From Marinobacter sp. (GTDB taxonomy: Bacteria > Pseudomonadota > Gammaproteobacteria > Pseudomonadales > Oleiphilaceae), in contig JACIZI010000013.1 in assembly GCA_014359475.1 (NCBI GenBank), positions 1 to 64,000 of the forward strand: DNA of 64,000 bases, read 5' to 3'. A program made the translations under genes and the position numbers. Below are positions 47,946 through 57,252 of the stretch, in pieces (within the stretch, counting starts at the first letter, position 1; each line of letters opens with the position of its first letter). The notes below the pieces were generated by a model. It saw only the letters and a list, made by a program, of their open reading frames with translations, was not told the DNA's origin and did not search any database.

Positions 47946-50561
47946 ATGACCCGAACCAACACTGAAAACCTTTCTCACGTTATTCGAAGACTGCTGTTGC
48001 TGTGCATGCTTGCACTGACAACCGTAGCCGCCACCCTGACTATAGACACGGAATCCTCCCGCCAGAATCTGTCCAACACCATCCGCTACGTCGGCAGTGA
48101 GCAAAACACCCTGCCCGGGGAGATTGCATCCATTCCTGATGAACAATGGCAATCGGCTCCCGGCGAAATCAATTTCGGATACACCCGGCAACCGCACTGG
48201 TTCCGATTCACTCTGCGCAACACGTCAACCCGGAAACTGGAACGCTTGGTAGAACTGAAGTATCCGCTGCTCGATTATGTGGATTTCTACCGGCTTACTG
48301 ACGGTGGCGAGCCGGAACTGATCAACAGCACAGGGGATCACCGCCCTTTCAGTTCACGGATGTTCAAACACAAGCACTTCATTTTTCGGGTGGAAGTACC
48401 GGCCAACGAGTCCCGCACCTTTTTACTGAGAACCCAGACCGGCGGAGCCTTGCAGTTGCCACTCACTCTATGGGAAGAGTCTGCCTTCAACGACGAAAGC
48501 CGTTTTGCACTGATACTGGAGAGCATCTTCTACGGCATCATGCTGATTATGGCGATCTTCAACGTCCTGCTGTACTTCTCTTTCCGGGAAAAAGCCTATC
48601 TCTACTATGTGCTGGTCGCCGTTGCGACCACGTTGTTCGTCATGGCTCTGGAAGGCTCGGCATTCCAGTATCTGTTGCCCCGGTATCCGATGCTCAACGA
48701 GTTCCTGTTCCTGATGCTGTTACCAACGTCACTATTTACCCTATGCCTGTTTGCCCGGGAGTACCTGGACCTGAAACATCAGCATCCGCGCTGGAACCGG
48801 CTGTTTGAAATATTCCTCTGGGCCTGCGGGGCTGCATTCCTGCTGTCACTGATGTTGCCCTACCACTTGTCCACCCGAATCACCATAAGCCTGGCTGTCC
48901 CCATCGCCATCTCCAATCTGGTGCTGGGCTTATCTTTATGGCACAACAAGAAAAAGTCCGCCCGCCTGTTTGCGGTCGCCTGGATTGCCTTGCTGGTATC
49001 ACTGCTGGCCACAATTTTTAACAAGGCCGGATTTATACCTCCCAGCTTCCTGAGCCGCCATGGAATTCCCATCAGTAACGCTCTGCTGGTTCTGATGTTC
49101 TCCTTCGCCCTGATCGACCGTTTCTACCGTGAGCATAAGGCCCTGGACAAGGAACGGAGAACCGCACTGGATGCACTCAGACAGCAGCAGGAAGCCGAAG
49201 CGGCACTGGTGCATGCGTCTGTTCATAACGAAGTCACCGGACTGCCCAACCGCAGCCTGTTCGAGAAAGCGCTGGATGCGATCAGCTATCGGTCAGAAAA
49301 CGATACGTCTGCCGTTTTCCTGCTGCACCTGCAACGCTTTGATGATGTGAACAAGACGCTCGGCCACATGCATGCCGATGAGCTACTGCGTCAGTTTGCC
49401 CATCGCATGGACAGCGTTATCCTTGCCAGCCCGGTGGTATCGCCACTCGAGCGCACGGGCGACAAACCCTGCGCCGTTGCACACATCGAAGGAGTGACCT
49501 TCGCATTCGCCCTGAGCGGCGACAGCCACGACAGACTGCTCCGGGAAGCAGCCCTTCTGACCGAACAACTGGCGGAGCCGATCGAATTCATGGGGCTCTC
49601 CCTCGAGCTCCAGTTTATTGTCGGCAGCAGTGTCGTGAGCCCTGATAACTCAGACCCGCAAACCCTGCTGCGCCAGGCCTTTATTGCCTTTGACCAGCGC
49701 AGCGGCAACAGCATGCCGATTGCCACTTACAGGCCGGAAATGAACCCCTACAGCCCGCAACGACTGACCCTGATGACGGAGTTGCGGTACGCTATCAACC
49801 ACGCCGGTCTGGAACTGTACTTCCAGCCCCAGATCCACCTGAAATCCCAACGTGTGTCAGGCTTTGAGGCACTGATCCGCTGGAACCACCCGGAACGGGG
49901 CTTCATACCGCCGGACGAGTTCATACCGGTGGCAGAGAAAACCGGCCTGATAAAACCACTGACCCGCTGGGTAGTGAACCAGGCCCTTACCTTCTGCAGC
50001 GAGCTGGACAAGCGCGGTTGCGACGCCAAGGTATCAGTGAACATTTCCGCCGTAAATCTGCGGGAGCCGGGCTTCAGCGAGACAATCTGCAACCTGCTCT
50101 CGGACCAGCGTGTTGCGGCCCAGCGACTGGTACTGGAAGTCACCGAAACCGCTGCCATGGTAGACCCGGTGATGAGCCTGGGTGTGCTCAAGGCCCTGCA
50201 ACGAGCGCGGGTGCGGTTATCAATTGACGACTTCGGTACCGGCCACTCCTCCCTGGCCTATATCCGGAAGCTACCGGTTAACGAGATCAAGATCGACCGT
50301 TCGTTCGTGATGGAGATGGATACCAACCCGGATGACGCGACCATCGTGCGAACCACTATCAACATGTGCCATGACCTGGGCTACGACGTGGTTGCCGAAG
50401 GAGTGGAAAACGACGCCACCCAGTCCCTGCTCAGCCAGCTCGGCTGCGACTATATCCAGGGCTATCATGTGGCCAGGCCCATGAGCACCCGGGACGCGCT
50501 GCACTGGCTGGACACCTCCGACTGGGAGACCAGTTCCCGGAAAAGCGCGCCGACCCGGTAA
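47946..50561 (+). CDS. 7TM-DISM / degenerate GGDEF / EAL signalling protein
   Basis: An 871-residue protein: signal or first TM, a periplasmic 7TMR-DISMED2-like domain (about 40-175), seven TM segments (about 190-390), a GGDEF-like domain (about 425-590) and an EAL domain (about 605-855). The GGDEF signature is replaced by HIEGVTFAF, so cyclase activity is unlikely. EAL catalytic parts are intact: GFEALIRWNHP, SVNISAVN, EVTETAAM, IDDFGTGHSS, IKIDRSFV and VAEGVEN. It is therefore probably a membrane c-di-GMP phosphodiesterase sensing a periplasmic ligand. Confidence 0.9.
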   Translation: MTRTNTENLSHVIRRLLLLCMLALTTVAATLTIDTESSRQNLSNTIRYVGSEQNTLPGEIASIPDEQWQSAPGEINFGYTRQPHWFRFTLRNTSTRKLERLVELKYPLLDYVDFYRLTDGGEPELINSTGDHRPFSSRMFKHKHFIFRVEVPANESRTFLLRTQTGGALQLPLTLWEESAFNDESRFALILESIFYGIMLIMAIFNVLLYFSFREKAYLYYVLVAVATTLFVMALEGSAFQYLLPRYPMLNEFLFLMLLPTSLFTLCLFAREYLDLKHQHPRWNRLFEIFLWACGAAFLLSLMLPYHLSTRITISLAVPIAISNLVLGLSLWHNKKKSARLFAVAWIALLVSLLATIFNKAGFIPPSFLSRHGIPISNALLVLMFSFALIDRFYREHKALDKERRTALDALRQQQEAEAALVHASVHNEVTGLPNRSLFEKALDAISYRSENDTSAVFLLHLQRFDDVNKTLGHMHADELLRQFAHRMDSVILASPVVSPLERTGDKPCAVAHIEGVTFAFALSGDSHDRLLREAALLTEQLAEPIEFMGLSLELQFIVGSSVVSPDNSDPQTLLRQAFIAFDQRSGNSMPIATYRPEMNPYSPQRLTLMTELRYAINHAGLELYFQPQIHLKSQRVSGFEALIRWNHPERGFIPPDEFIPVAEKTGLIKPLTRWVVNQALTFCSELDKRGCDAKVSVNISAVNLREPGFSETICNLLSDQRVAAQRLVLEVTETAAMVDPVMSLGVLKALQRARVRLSIDDFGTGHSSLAYIRKLPVNEIKIDRSFVMEMDTNPDDATIVRTTINMCHDLGYDVVAEGVENDATQSLLSQLGCDYIQGYHVARPMSTRDALHWLDTSDWETSSRKSAPTR

Positions 50562-50591
50562 CCACGACCGTTTGCAATCGCCGCCGCCACA

Positions 50592-50606
50592 CCCCGATAA
50601 TCGGGG
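50592..50606. terminator. Short hairpin before cca
   Basis: CCCCGAT (50592-50598) pairs with ATCGGGG (50600-50606), followed by TTTG. Too tight a loop as written, so the effective stem is about 5-6 bp. Possibly a weak terminator for the EAL gene. Confidence 0.35.
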
Positions 50607-50634
50607 TTTGTGGCCAGCGGAGCAGACACTCACA

Positions 50635-51768
50635 ATGGAATTCTACCTTGTAGGCGGTGCCGTCCGGGATCAATTGCTGGGATTACCGGTAAAGGACCGG
50701 GACTGGGTGGTGGTGGGTGCCACTCCGGAACAACTGCTCGACCGGGGGTTCCGTCAGGTGGGTGCCGACTTTCCCGTTTTCCTGCACCCGGAAACCGGTG
50801 AGGAATACGCCCTGGCGCGCACCGAGCGTAAACAGGGGCAAGGCTACCACGGCTTCAGTGTCTACAGTGCTCCGGATGTCACCCTGGAGCAGGATCTGTT
50901 GCGCCGGGACCTGACCATTAACGCCATGGCGGAGGATGAGTCCGGCGCCCTGATTGATCCGTTCGACGGCGCAAAGGATATCAGGGAGCGCCTGCTGCGC
51001 CATGTCTCCGATGCCTTTGCCGAAGACCCCTTGAGAATCCTGCGCACCGCCCGCTTTGCTGCCCGCTTTCAGCCACTGGGTTTCCGGGTGTGTCCGGAAA
51101 CCATGGCACTGATGAAATCCATGGTCGCGGAAGGCGAGGTGGACCACCTGGTGCCTGAGCGGGTCTGGCAGGAACTGCGCCGCGCTCTGCAGGAACACTC
51201 CCCCACCACGTTTTTCCGGACATTGCGTCAGTGCGGTGCGCTGAAAGTACTGATTCCCGAGCTGGACCAAGCCCCGCAGTATGAAGCAGCGATGGGTTTT
51301 CTTGACGGCATCCGGGCGCACAGCGGCACTCTGGAGCAACGCTTTGCCGCCCTGCTCTCACCGCTGGGTCCGGACACCGCCCGTACCGTCGCAGACCGCC
51401 TGAAAGCCGGCAACGACTGCAAATCCCTGGCCAGGCTGGCCTGTAAGTTACGCGCTACACTGGTGGAAATCGCTGCTACCAACCCGGAACCTGCCACCAT
51501 TCTCGAGCTGCTCAACACCGCCGACTGCTGGCGCCGGCCGGAACGCTTCGCTCAACTGTGCGAGGTACTGGCCTGCACCCTGCCGGAACCCCTGCAGCCC
51601 CAAGCAGACCTGCTGCAGCGTGCGGCCAGGGCCTGCGATGCCGTCAATCCCCGGGAACTGATGGATCAGGGCATAAAGGGCAGGGCGCTGGGGCAGGCAA
51701 TCCAACAGGAACGCCTGCAACGCATAGCCCGTTTGATCAACGAACCGACCACCAAGGAGCAACCATGA
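50635..51768 (+). CDS. cca: CCA tRNA nucleotidyltransferase
   Basis: A 377-residue class II nucleotidyltransferase adding CCA to tRNA 3' ends. Motifs: YLVGGAVRDQLLGLPVKDRDWV at the N-terminus (GG and DxD), RRDLTINAMA, DPLRILRTARFAARF. It ends without the HD domain of the 412-residue E. coli form, so it is the short single-function type. The ATG at 50635 gives the family N-terminus. It overlaps folM-like in ATGA. Confidence 0.94.
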   Translation: MEFYLVGGAVRDQLLGLPVKDRDWVVVGATPEQLLDRGFRQVGADFPVFLHPETGEEYALARTERKQGQGYHGFSVYSAPDVTLEQDLLRRDLTINAMAEDESGALIDPFDGAKDIRERLLRHVSDAFAEDPLRILRTARFAARFQPLGFRVCPETMALMKSMVAEGEVDHLVPERVWQELRRALQEHSPTTFFRTLRQCGALKVLIPELDQAPQYEAAMGFLDGIRAHSGTLEQRFAALLSPLGPDTARTVADRLKAGNDCKSLARLACKLRATLVEIAATNPEPATILELLNTADCWRRPERFAQLCEVLACTLPEPLQPQADLLQRAARACDAVNPRELMDQGIKGRALGQAIQQERLQRIARLINEPTTKEQP

Positions 51769-52511
51769 CAACCAATGCCCCCGTCGCCCTGATCACCGGA
51801 GCGGCCCATCGTCTCGGTGCACAGACCGCCAGCGAACTGCACCACAAGGGCTGGTGCGTGGTGATCCATTACCGCAACCGGGAGGAGCAGGCCCGGGCGC
51901 TGGCCGACCGCCTGAATGAACAGCGCCCGGATTCCGCTTTCATTGTGCAGGGTGATCTGGAGCAGCAGGAGGACATCGGCCGCATTGCCCGGCAGGCAGT
52001 GAGTTGCACCGGCCGACTGGATGGCCTGGTAAATAACGCCTCAGCCTTCTTTCCAACCCCGGTCGGCGAAGCCAGCGAAGACGACTGGAATACCCTGATC
52101 AACGCCAACCTGAAAGCGCCCTTCTTTCTGGTGCAGGCCTGCCTGCCGGCGCTCCGTCAGCACCGGGGCGGCGTGGTCAACATAATCGACATCTATGCCG
52201 AGCGGCCGCTGGAGGAGCACCCCATCTACTGCGCCAGCAAGGCAGGCCTGGCCGCCCTTACCCGCTCCCTGGCAAAAGACCTGGCCCCGGAAATAAGGGT
52301 CAACGGCGTATCACCCGGCGCTATCCTGTGGCCGGAACGGGAAAGTGCCACGGCCCGGGAGCACATGGATCGTATTCTCGGCAAAACCCCGTTGCAGCGC
52401 ACCGGCGACCCGACTGACATCGCCCGCACCATCGCCTTCCTGTTATGTGATGCCCCCTACATTACCGGCCACATCATCCCTGTGGACGGGGGTCGCAGCC
52501 TGAGCATATAG
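51765..52511 (+). CDS. folM: FolM-like pteridine reductase (SDR)
   Basis: A 248-residue short-chain dehydrogenase. N-terminus VALITGAAHRLGAQTASELH is of the pteridine-reductase type; catalytic Asp-Tyr-Lys segment DIYAERPLEEHPIYCASKAG (Tyr and Lys of YxxxK); end GHIIPVDGGRSLSI. It would reduce dihydromonapterin or pterins with NADPH. Overlap with cca indicates one transcript. Other SDR functions are possible but less likely. Confidence 0.8.
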   Translation: MTTNAPVALITGAAHRLGAQTASELHHKGWCVVIHYRNREEQARALADRLNEQRPDSAFIVQGDLEQQEDIGRIARQAVSCTGRLDGLVNNASAFFPTPVGEASEDDWNTLINANLKAPFFLVQACLPALRQHRGGVVNIIDIYAERPLEEHPIYCASKAGLAALTRSLAKDLAPEIRVNGVSPGAILWPERESATAREHMDRILGKTPLQRTGDPTDIARTIAFLLCDAPYITGHIIPVDGGRSLSI

Positions 52512-52540
52512 CCCGAAGACTTTCTCCGACCAAAGCCCTT

Positions 52541-52569
52541 TTGGCCTGATCCGGGGAAAGCGCTACAAT
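52541..52569 (+). promoter_or_regulatory. Sigma70-type promoter upstream of the thiolase fragment and trmL
   Basis: TTGGCC (52541-52546) and TACAAT (52564-52569) with a 17-bp spacer. It would have driven the thiolase whose first codons remain at 52640 and now leads to trmL. Confidence 0.6.
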
Positions 52570-52639
52570 GCGTTCAGCCCCATCCTGCCACCGCGCCGGC
52601 CCCATGCCGGCACCAGGCCCAGATACCGGAGTGAATCCC

Positions 52640-52684
52640 ATGCAAGATGTCGTGATTGTTGCCGCCCGCGGCACTGGCCGTTGA
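52640..52684 (+). pseudogene. 5' fragment of an acetyl-CoA acetyltransferase (thiolase) gene
   Basis: ATG CAA GAT GTC... reads MQDVVIVAARGTGR then TGA. MQDVVIVAA is the start of many thiolases (usually continuing TRTA), and CCGGAGTGAATCCC in front is a good RBS region. The rest of the gene is gone; trmL begins 6 bp later. It is only 14 codons, so chance likeness cannot be excluded. Confidence 0.55.
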
Positions 52685-52690
52685 GCGCTG

Positions 52691-53155
52691 ATGCTGCACG
52701 TTGTTCTGTACGAGCCGGAGATACCGCCCAACACCGGCAATATCATCCGGCTGTGTGCCAACACCGGTTGTCAGTTACACCTGATTGAGCCACTGGGGTT
52801 CTCCCTGGAGGACAAACAGATGCGACGGGCCGGGCTGGATTACAGTGAGTACACCAGCGTAAAGATCCACCCCGATTACGCTGGTTTTCTGGAGACGGAG
52901 CAGCCCGGGCGGCTTTTCGGCCTGACCACCAAAGGCACCCGGCATTACCATGAAGCAGCCTTCCGGGATGGCGATTATCTGATGTTCGGACCGGAAACCC
53001 GGGGGTTGCCAGAAAAGGTGCGCAACGGACTGCCCGAACAACACCGGCTGCGGGTGCCCATGTGCCCGGAGAGCCGCAGCCTCAACCTTTCCAATACCGC
53101 CGCCCTGGTGGTTTATGAGGCCTGGCGGCAACTGGGTTTTCCCGGCTCGGTCTGA
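52691..53155 (+). CDS. trmL: tRNA (cytidine(34)-2'-O)-methyltransferase
   Basis: A 154-residue SPOUT methyltransferase. Family pieces: [39 protein letters not shown], and the knot end [21 protein letters not shown]. It methylates the wobble ribose of tRNA-Leu isoacceptors. It has no convincing RBS of its own and may use the GAGCGCTG region or be coupled to the upstream short frame. Confidence 0.95.
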   Translation: MLHVVLYEPEIPPNTGNIIRLCANTGCQLHLIEPLGFSLEDKQMRRAGLDYSEYTSVKIHPDYAGFLETEQPGRLFGLTTKGTRHYHEAAFRDGDYLMFGPETRGLPEKVRNGLPEQHRLRVPMCPESRSLNLSNTAALVVYEAWRQLGFPGSV

Positions 53156-53173
53156 ATTCAGTTTTCCGTAACG

Positions 53174-53199
53174 AAAAAACCGGCCTGAGCCGGTTTTTT
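53174..53199. terminator. Bidirectional intrinsic terminator between trmL and secB
   Basis: AAAAAACCGGC (53174-53184), loop CTGA, GCCGGTTTTTT (53189-53199). Perfect stem with A-run and T-run, so it works for both convergent genes. Confidence 0.95.
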
Positions 53200-53219
53200 C
53201 TGCGAAGCACTTGTGATAC

Positions 53220-53717
53220 TCAGTGCGTCTGCTCTTCCTTCGTCTCGCCGGCAGCCTCTTCCTGTTTGCGCTTGAGGGCCTGGGCATAAATGGCATCAAA
53301 ATTCACCGGAGCCAGCATCAGCGCCGGGAAGCTGCCACGGTTCACCGTGTTGTCGATGGCCTCACGGGCGTAGGTGAACAGAATATTCGGGCAGTAGGCA
53401 CCCAGCATCTGGCCCAGTTGCGGCGCGTCCATACCACTAATCACGAACACGCCGGCCTGCTGAACCTCCACAATATACGCCACCTTGTCGTCCAGCCTGG
53501 CGGTCACGGTCAGTGACAGAACCACTTCATACTGGTTGTCGCTGATCTTGTTGTGGGAGGTGTTAAGGTCCAGGCTCACCTGAGGCTTCCACTGCTCCTG
53601 GAACAACAGCGGCGAGTTGGGTGACTCGAACGACAGATCTTTTACGTAGATACGCTGCAGGGCGAACTGCGGCTGGTTCTGTTCTCCGTTGCCGGCAGCT
53701 TGCTGATTTTCAGCCAT
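53220..53717 (-). CDS. secB: SecB, protein-export chaperone
   Basis: A 165-residue Sec[35 protein letters not shown] and [20 protein letters not shown] are highly typical. Acidic C-terminal tail (GETKEEQTH). The ATG at 53717 (MAENQQ) is used; an upstream in-frame start at 53750 adds a non-conserved part. It keeps precursors unfolded and hands them to SecA. Confidence 0.97.
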   Translation of the reverse strand: MAENQQAAGNGEQNQPQFALQRIYVKDLSFESPNSPLLFQEQWKPQVSLDLNTSHNKISDNQYEVVLSLTVTARLDDKVAYIVEVQQAGVFVISGMDAPQLGQMLGAYCPNILFTYAREAIDNTVNRGSFPALMLAPVNFDAIYAQALKRKQEEAAGETKEEQTH

Positions 53718-53847
53718 GATAAATCCTTTCCTTTGTCTGTGGGTGCTCAAATCACCCGTATTTTCGTCTCGGGTACGGATGCAGTGTACCCTGCCCCGGT
53801 GTGCTGATGTAAAACAGTGCGACAGTTACCCGATCAATTCAAGAAGG

Positions 53848-54264
53848 TTATTTTTTCACCAGGGGCAGATTGGCCGCTTTCCAGTCTGCAATACCACCGT
53901 TCAGGCGAATCACATTCTGATAGCCCTCGGCGTTAAGCTGCTTCACTGCCATGGCAGAGTGCTGCCCCATTTTGTCCGCCACAATAATTTGCTTCTCTCC
54001 GTGCTTTTTCAGCTCGGAAGCCCTTTCTTTCAGACTGTTCAGCGGGATATTGATGGCACCGGTGATGCGCCCCTCATTGAAATCCTTGCGATCGCGGATG
54101 TCCACCACCACCGCCTGGTCCCGGTTGATCAGGTTCACCGCGCCCTGGGCTGAAATCTTCTTGCCGCCCCGGCGGGATTCAAGAACCAGAATCCCCAGCA
54201 AAAACGCGACAAACAGCGACACCAGGATGTAGTGGTTAACAACAAACTCGAACAACCTTTCCAT
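53848..54264 (-). CDS. YibN-type membrane-anchored rhodanese-like protein
   Basis: A 138-residue protein: one N-terminal TM (about 10-28), basic ESRRGGKK, then a rhodanese domain (AVVVDIRDRKDFNEGRITGA, then QLNAEGYQNVIRLNGGIADW). The active-site loop reads IIVADKMGQHSA, with no Cys where rhodaneses carry it, so sulfurtransferase activity is unlikely. The neighbourhood gpmI / yibN / secB is conserved in gammaproteobacteria, but grxC, normally between yibN and secB, is missing. Confidence 0.88.
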   Translation of the reverse strand: MERLFEFVVNHYILVSLFVAFLLGILVLESRRGGKKISAQGAVNLINRDQAVVVDIRDRKDFNEGRITGAINIPLNSLKERASELKKHGEKQIIVADKMGQHSAMAVKQLNAEGYQNVIRLNGGIADWKAANLPLVKK

Positions 54265-54429
54265 GATATTACCCTGCTGAATATTTTGGCCGGATTATAC
54301 ACACCCGCGGCGGGGGACAGAAGCCGGCAGCGGCCTGCGAATGATAAGGGTTCCGTAGCCCCGCAACGGCAAAAGGAGTAGAATCATCACACCCGTTAAA
54401 ACCCACTCGACTGATGCCGGACTGAAGTA

Positions 54430-55983
54430 ATGACTGACACGCGCAAGCCCACCGCACTGATCATTCTGGATGGCTGGGGCCATCGCGACCCCGCTGAGGA
54501 CAATGCCATCAGCAACGCGAACACCCCTTTCTGGGACAAAGCCTGGCGCGAACGCCCGAAAGCCCTGATCAACACTTCCGGCATGTTTGTCGGCCTGCCC
54601 CAGGGGCAGATGGGCAACTCTGAGGTCGGTCATATGAATCTCGGTGCCGGTCGTGTGGTCTACCAGAGCCTGACCCGCGTCGACAAGGATGTGGAAGACG
54701 GCACTTTCGGCAAGAACCCGGTAATCTGCGCTGCAATCGACAAGGCGATCAGTGCCGGCCGTGCCGTGCACCTGATGGGGCTGCTGTCCCCCGGTGGCGT
54801 ACACAGCCACGAAGACCATATTCTTGCTGCAGCGGAAGTGGCTGCAACACGGGGTGCCAAAGAAGTCTATATCCATGCCTTCCTGGACGGTCGCGACATG
54901 CCTCCCAGAAGTGCCAGGCCCTCGCTTGAAAAGGCAGCGGCAAAACTGAAAAGCCTGGGCGTGGGCCGCGTGGCCTCCATCGTTGGCCGTTATTTCGCCA
55001 TGGACCGGGACAACCGCTGGGAGCGGGTGGAAGAAGCCTACAACCTGGTGACCCTGGGAGAATCCGAGTTCGCTGCAGCCGATCCGCTGTCCGCTCTGGA
55101 CCAGGCCTACGAGCGTGGTGAGAACGACGAGTTCGTCAAGGCCACCCGGATCCACACCGCGGGCGAGCCGGACGGCCTGATCAACGATGGTGACACGGTG
55201 CTGTTCATGAACTTCCGGGCCGACCGCGCCCGGGAGATGACCCGGGCATTCGTGGAGCAGGATTTCGCTGGCTTCAGCCGTCGCAAGCACCCGCAGCTTG
55301 CAGACTTTGTGATGCTGACCGAATACGCCGCCGACATTGACACCGGTTGCGCCTACCCCCCCGAACAGCTGGCCAACGGCCTTGGGGAATATGTCTCAAA
55401 GCTGGGCAAACGGCAGCTGCGCATTGCCGAAACAGAGAAATACGCCCACGTCACCTTCTTCTTCAACGGCGGAATGGAAACACCATTTGAAGGTGAGGAC
55501 CGCATACTGGTGCCGTCTCCCAGGGTAGCCACCTACGACCTGCAGCCCGAGATGAGCGCGCCGGAAGTCACCGACAAGCTGGTGGAAGCCATCAGGAGTG
55601 GCAAGTACGACCTGGTGGTGTGCAACTACGCCAACGGCGACATGGTGGGCCACACCGGTGATCTCCAGGCCGCCATCAAGGCAGCCGAATGCATTGATCA
55701 ATGTTTGGCGCGGGTCGCCGGTGCCCTGGAAGAAGTCGGCGGCGAAGCGCTGGTCACCGCAGACCACGGCAACTGCGAACAGATGACCGATCCCAATTCC
55801 GGGCAGGTGCATACGGCTCATACCACCGGGCCGGTGCCATTGATCTACCTGGGCGACCGCAAGGTGACCCTGAAGCAGGATGGCAGCCTCAGCGACGTGG
55901 CACCCTCCCTGCTCACTCTGATGGGCCTGGAGCAGCCAGCAGAAATGACCGGACACAGCCTGGTTAACCTTGCATCCGAATGA
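54430..55983 (+). CDS. gpmI: Cofactor-independent phosphoglycerate mutase (iPGM)
   Basis: A 517-residue Mn-dependent mutase interconverting 3- and 2-phosphoglycerate. Metal and phosphoserine sites: [25 protein letters not shown] (Ser near residue 65), [10 protein letters not shown], and [13 protein letters not shown] toward the end. Full length. It starts the gpmI-envC-ctpA-yibQ series. Confidence 0.96.
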   Translation: MTDTRKPTALIILDGWGHRDPAEDNAISNANTPFWDKAWRERPKALINTSGMFVGLPQGQMGNSEVGHMNLGAGRVVYQSLTRVDKDVEDGTFGKNPVICAAIDKAISAGRAVHLMGLLSPGGVHSHEDHILAAAEVAATRGAKEVYIHAFLDGRDMPPRSARPSLEKAAAKLKSLGVGRVASIVGRYFAMDRDNRWERVEEAYNLVTLGESEFAAADPLSALDQAYERGENDEFVKATRIHTAGEPDGLINDGDTVLFMNFRADRAREMTRAFVEQDFAGFSRRKHPQLADFVMLTEYAADIDTGCAYPPEQLANGLGEYVSKLGKRQLRIAETEKYAHVTFFFNGGMETPFEGEDRILVPSPRVATYDLQPEMSAPEVTDKLVEAIRSGKYDLVVCNYANGDMVGHTGDLQAAIKAAECIDQCLARVAGALEEVGGEALVTADHGNCEQMTDPNSGQVHTAHTTGPVPLIYLGDRKVTLKQDGSLSDVAPSLLTLMGLEQPAEMTGHSLVNLASE

Positions 55984-57148
55984 TCTTCTCCCGCCCCGGC
56001 CAGGGAGCCGGCTGGTTCCGCTGGGCCTGACCTGTCTGTTGCTGTTGCTGGCGCTGACGGCTCCGGCAGCAGCGCAGGACGTATCCCCTGCCGACATCCG
56101 GGAACTGAAAGAGCAGATCGCGGAAATCGATGAATGGCTGGAAGATGCCGAAGAAGACCGCTCCGGCCTGGAGCAGGAACTGCTGCGGCTCGACAGGCAG
56201 GTCAGCCGTCTGGTCCGGGAACGTCGTGAGCTGAACAGCAGGATCCGCGCAAAGGAACAGGAGCTGGCCGACCTGCAACAACGGCAGCGGCAACTCACCG
56301 AGCGGCTCGACTCCCAGCGGGAAAGCCTGAAACGCCAGATCCGCAGCGCCTGGATGGAAGGCGACGCCCCCGCCCTCAAGGTGTTGCTGAACGAGGTGGA
56401 CCCGGACCAGATCGCACGCACCATGACCTACTACGAATACCTCAGCCAGGACACGGTGCAGCGGCTCGAAGCATTCAACAGAACCCTTCAGGAACTTCAG
56501 CAAACCCGCCAGGAACTGCAAGAGACTACCACCCGTCTCGCCACCCTGGAGCGGGATGTGGCCAGCCGGCAGCAGGAGCTGCAGAGCAGCAAACAGCAAC
56601 GACAGCAGACGCTGGCACAACTGGAGGGCCGCATCGACCGTCGCCAGAACCAGCGACAGTCACTGGAGGCGGACCGCAAACGCCTGGAACGGCTACTCAA
56701 AGAAGTTCAGGAAGCCATCGCCAGCATTCCCGCACCCAACGAGTCCGAACCGTTCCGCTCGCTGCGCAACAGGCTGCCCTGGCCGACTTCCGGAAAGATC
56801 ATCAAAGATTTCGGGGAGGCCATGGCCCAGGGCAAGTTGCGCCAGAATGGCCTGCTGATCAGCACTGGAAATGAGCAGGAGGTAAAAGCCGTACACTACG
56901 GCCGGGTGGTATTTTCCAACTGGCTGAGGGGGTTCGGGCTGATGACTATTATCGACCATGGTGACGGCTATATGACCCTTTACGGCCACAACAACAGCCT
57001 GCTGGCCAGCCCCGGGGACTGGGTAGCCGCCGGCGAAGCCATCGCCATTTCCGGCAATACCGGCGGCACGGATGAACCGGCCAGCTATTTCGAAATCCGC
57101 GTCAACGGCGAGCCCTCCAACCCGAAAAAGTGGCTGGCCCGTCAATAA
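55970..57148 (+). CDS. envC: EnvC-like murein hydrolase activator
   Basis: A 392-residue exported protein: signal peptide ([17 protein letters not shown]), long coiled coil (about 40-255) and a C-terminal LytM domain. The LytM site is degenerate: the first Zn-ligand motif is replaced by [16 protein letters not shown], while TLYGHNNSL persists, as in activators of amidases. It would activate AmiA/B-type enzymes in cell separation. The likely start is TTG 55970, overlapping gpmI by 14 bp; no ATG fits the signal peptide. Confidence 0.88.
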   Translation: MHPNDLLPPRPGSRLVPLGLTCLLLLLALTAPAAAQDVSPADIRELKEQIAEIDEWLEDAEEDRSGLEQELLRLDRQVSRLVRERRELNSRIRAKEQELADLQQRQRQLTERLDSQRESLKRQIRSAWMEGDAPALKVLLNEVDPDQIARTMTYYEYLSQDTVQRLEAFNRTLQELQQTRQELQETTTRLATLERDVASRQQELQSSKQQRQQTLAQLEGRIDRRQNQRQSLEADRKRLERLLKEVQEAIASIPAPNESEPFRSLRNRLPWPTSGKIIKDFGEAMAQGKLRQNGLLISTGNEQEVKAVHYGRVVFSNWLRGFGLMTIIDHGDGYMTLYGHNNSLLASPGDWVAAGEAIAISGNTGGTDEPASYFEIRVNGEPSNPKKWLARQ

Positions 57149-57252
57149 CGCCTCAAGACCTATGCACCCGGGTGCTGACAAACCGGGCCGCTAACGCCAT
57201 ACTGTGGCCAGGCTCAGCCATTAATTCAGTGATCGAACAACAGGATACGTGA

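Noticed and set aside
49400-49520. Active diguanylate cyclase in the EAL protein
   Set aside because: The signature loop reads HIEGVTFAF, missing the catalytic GG(D/E)EF residues.
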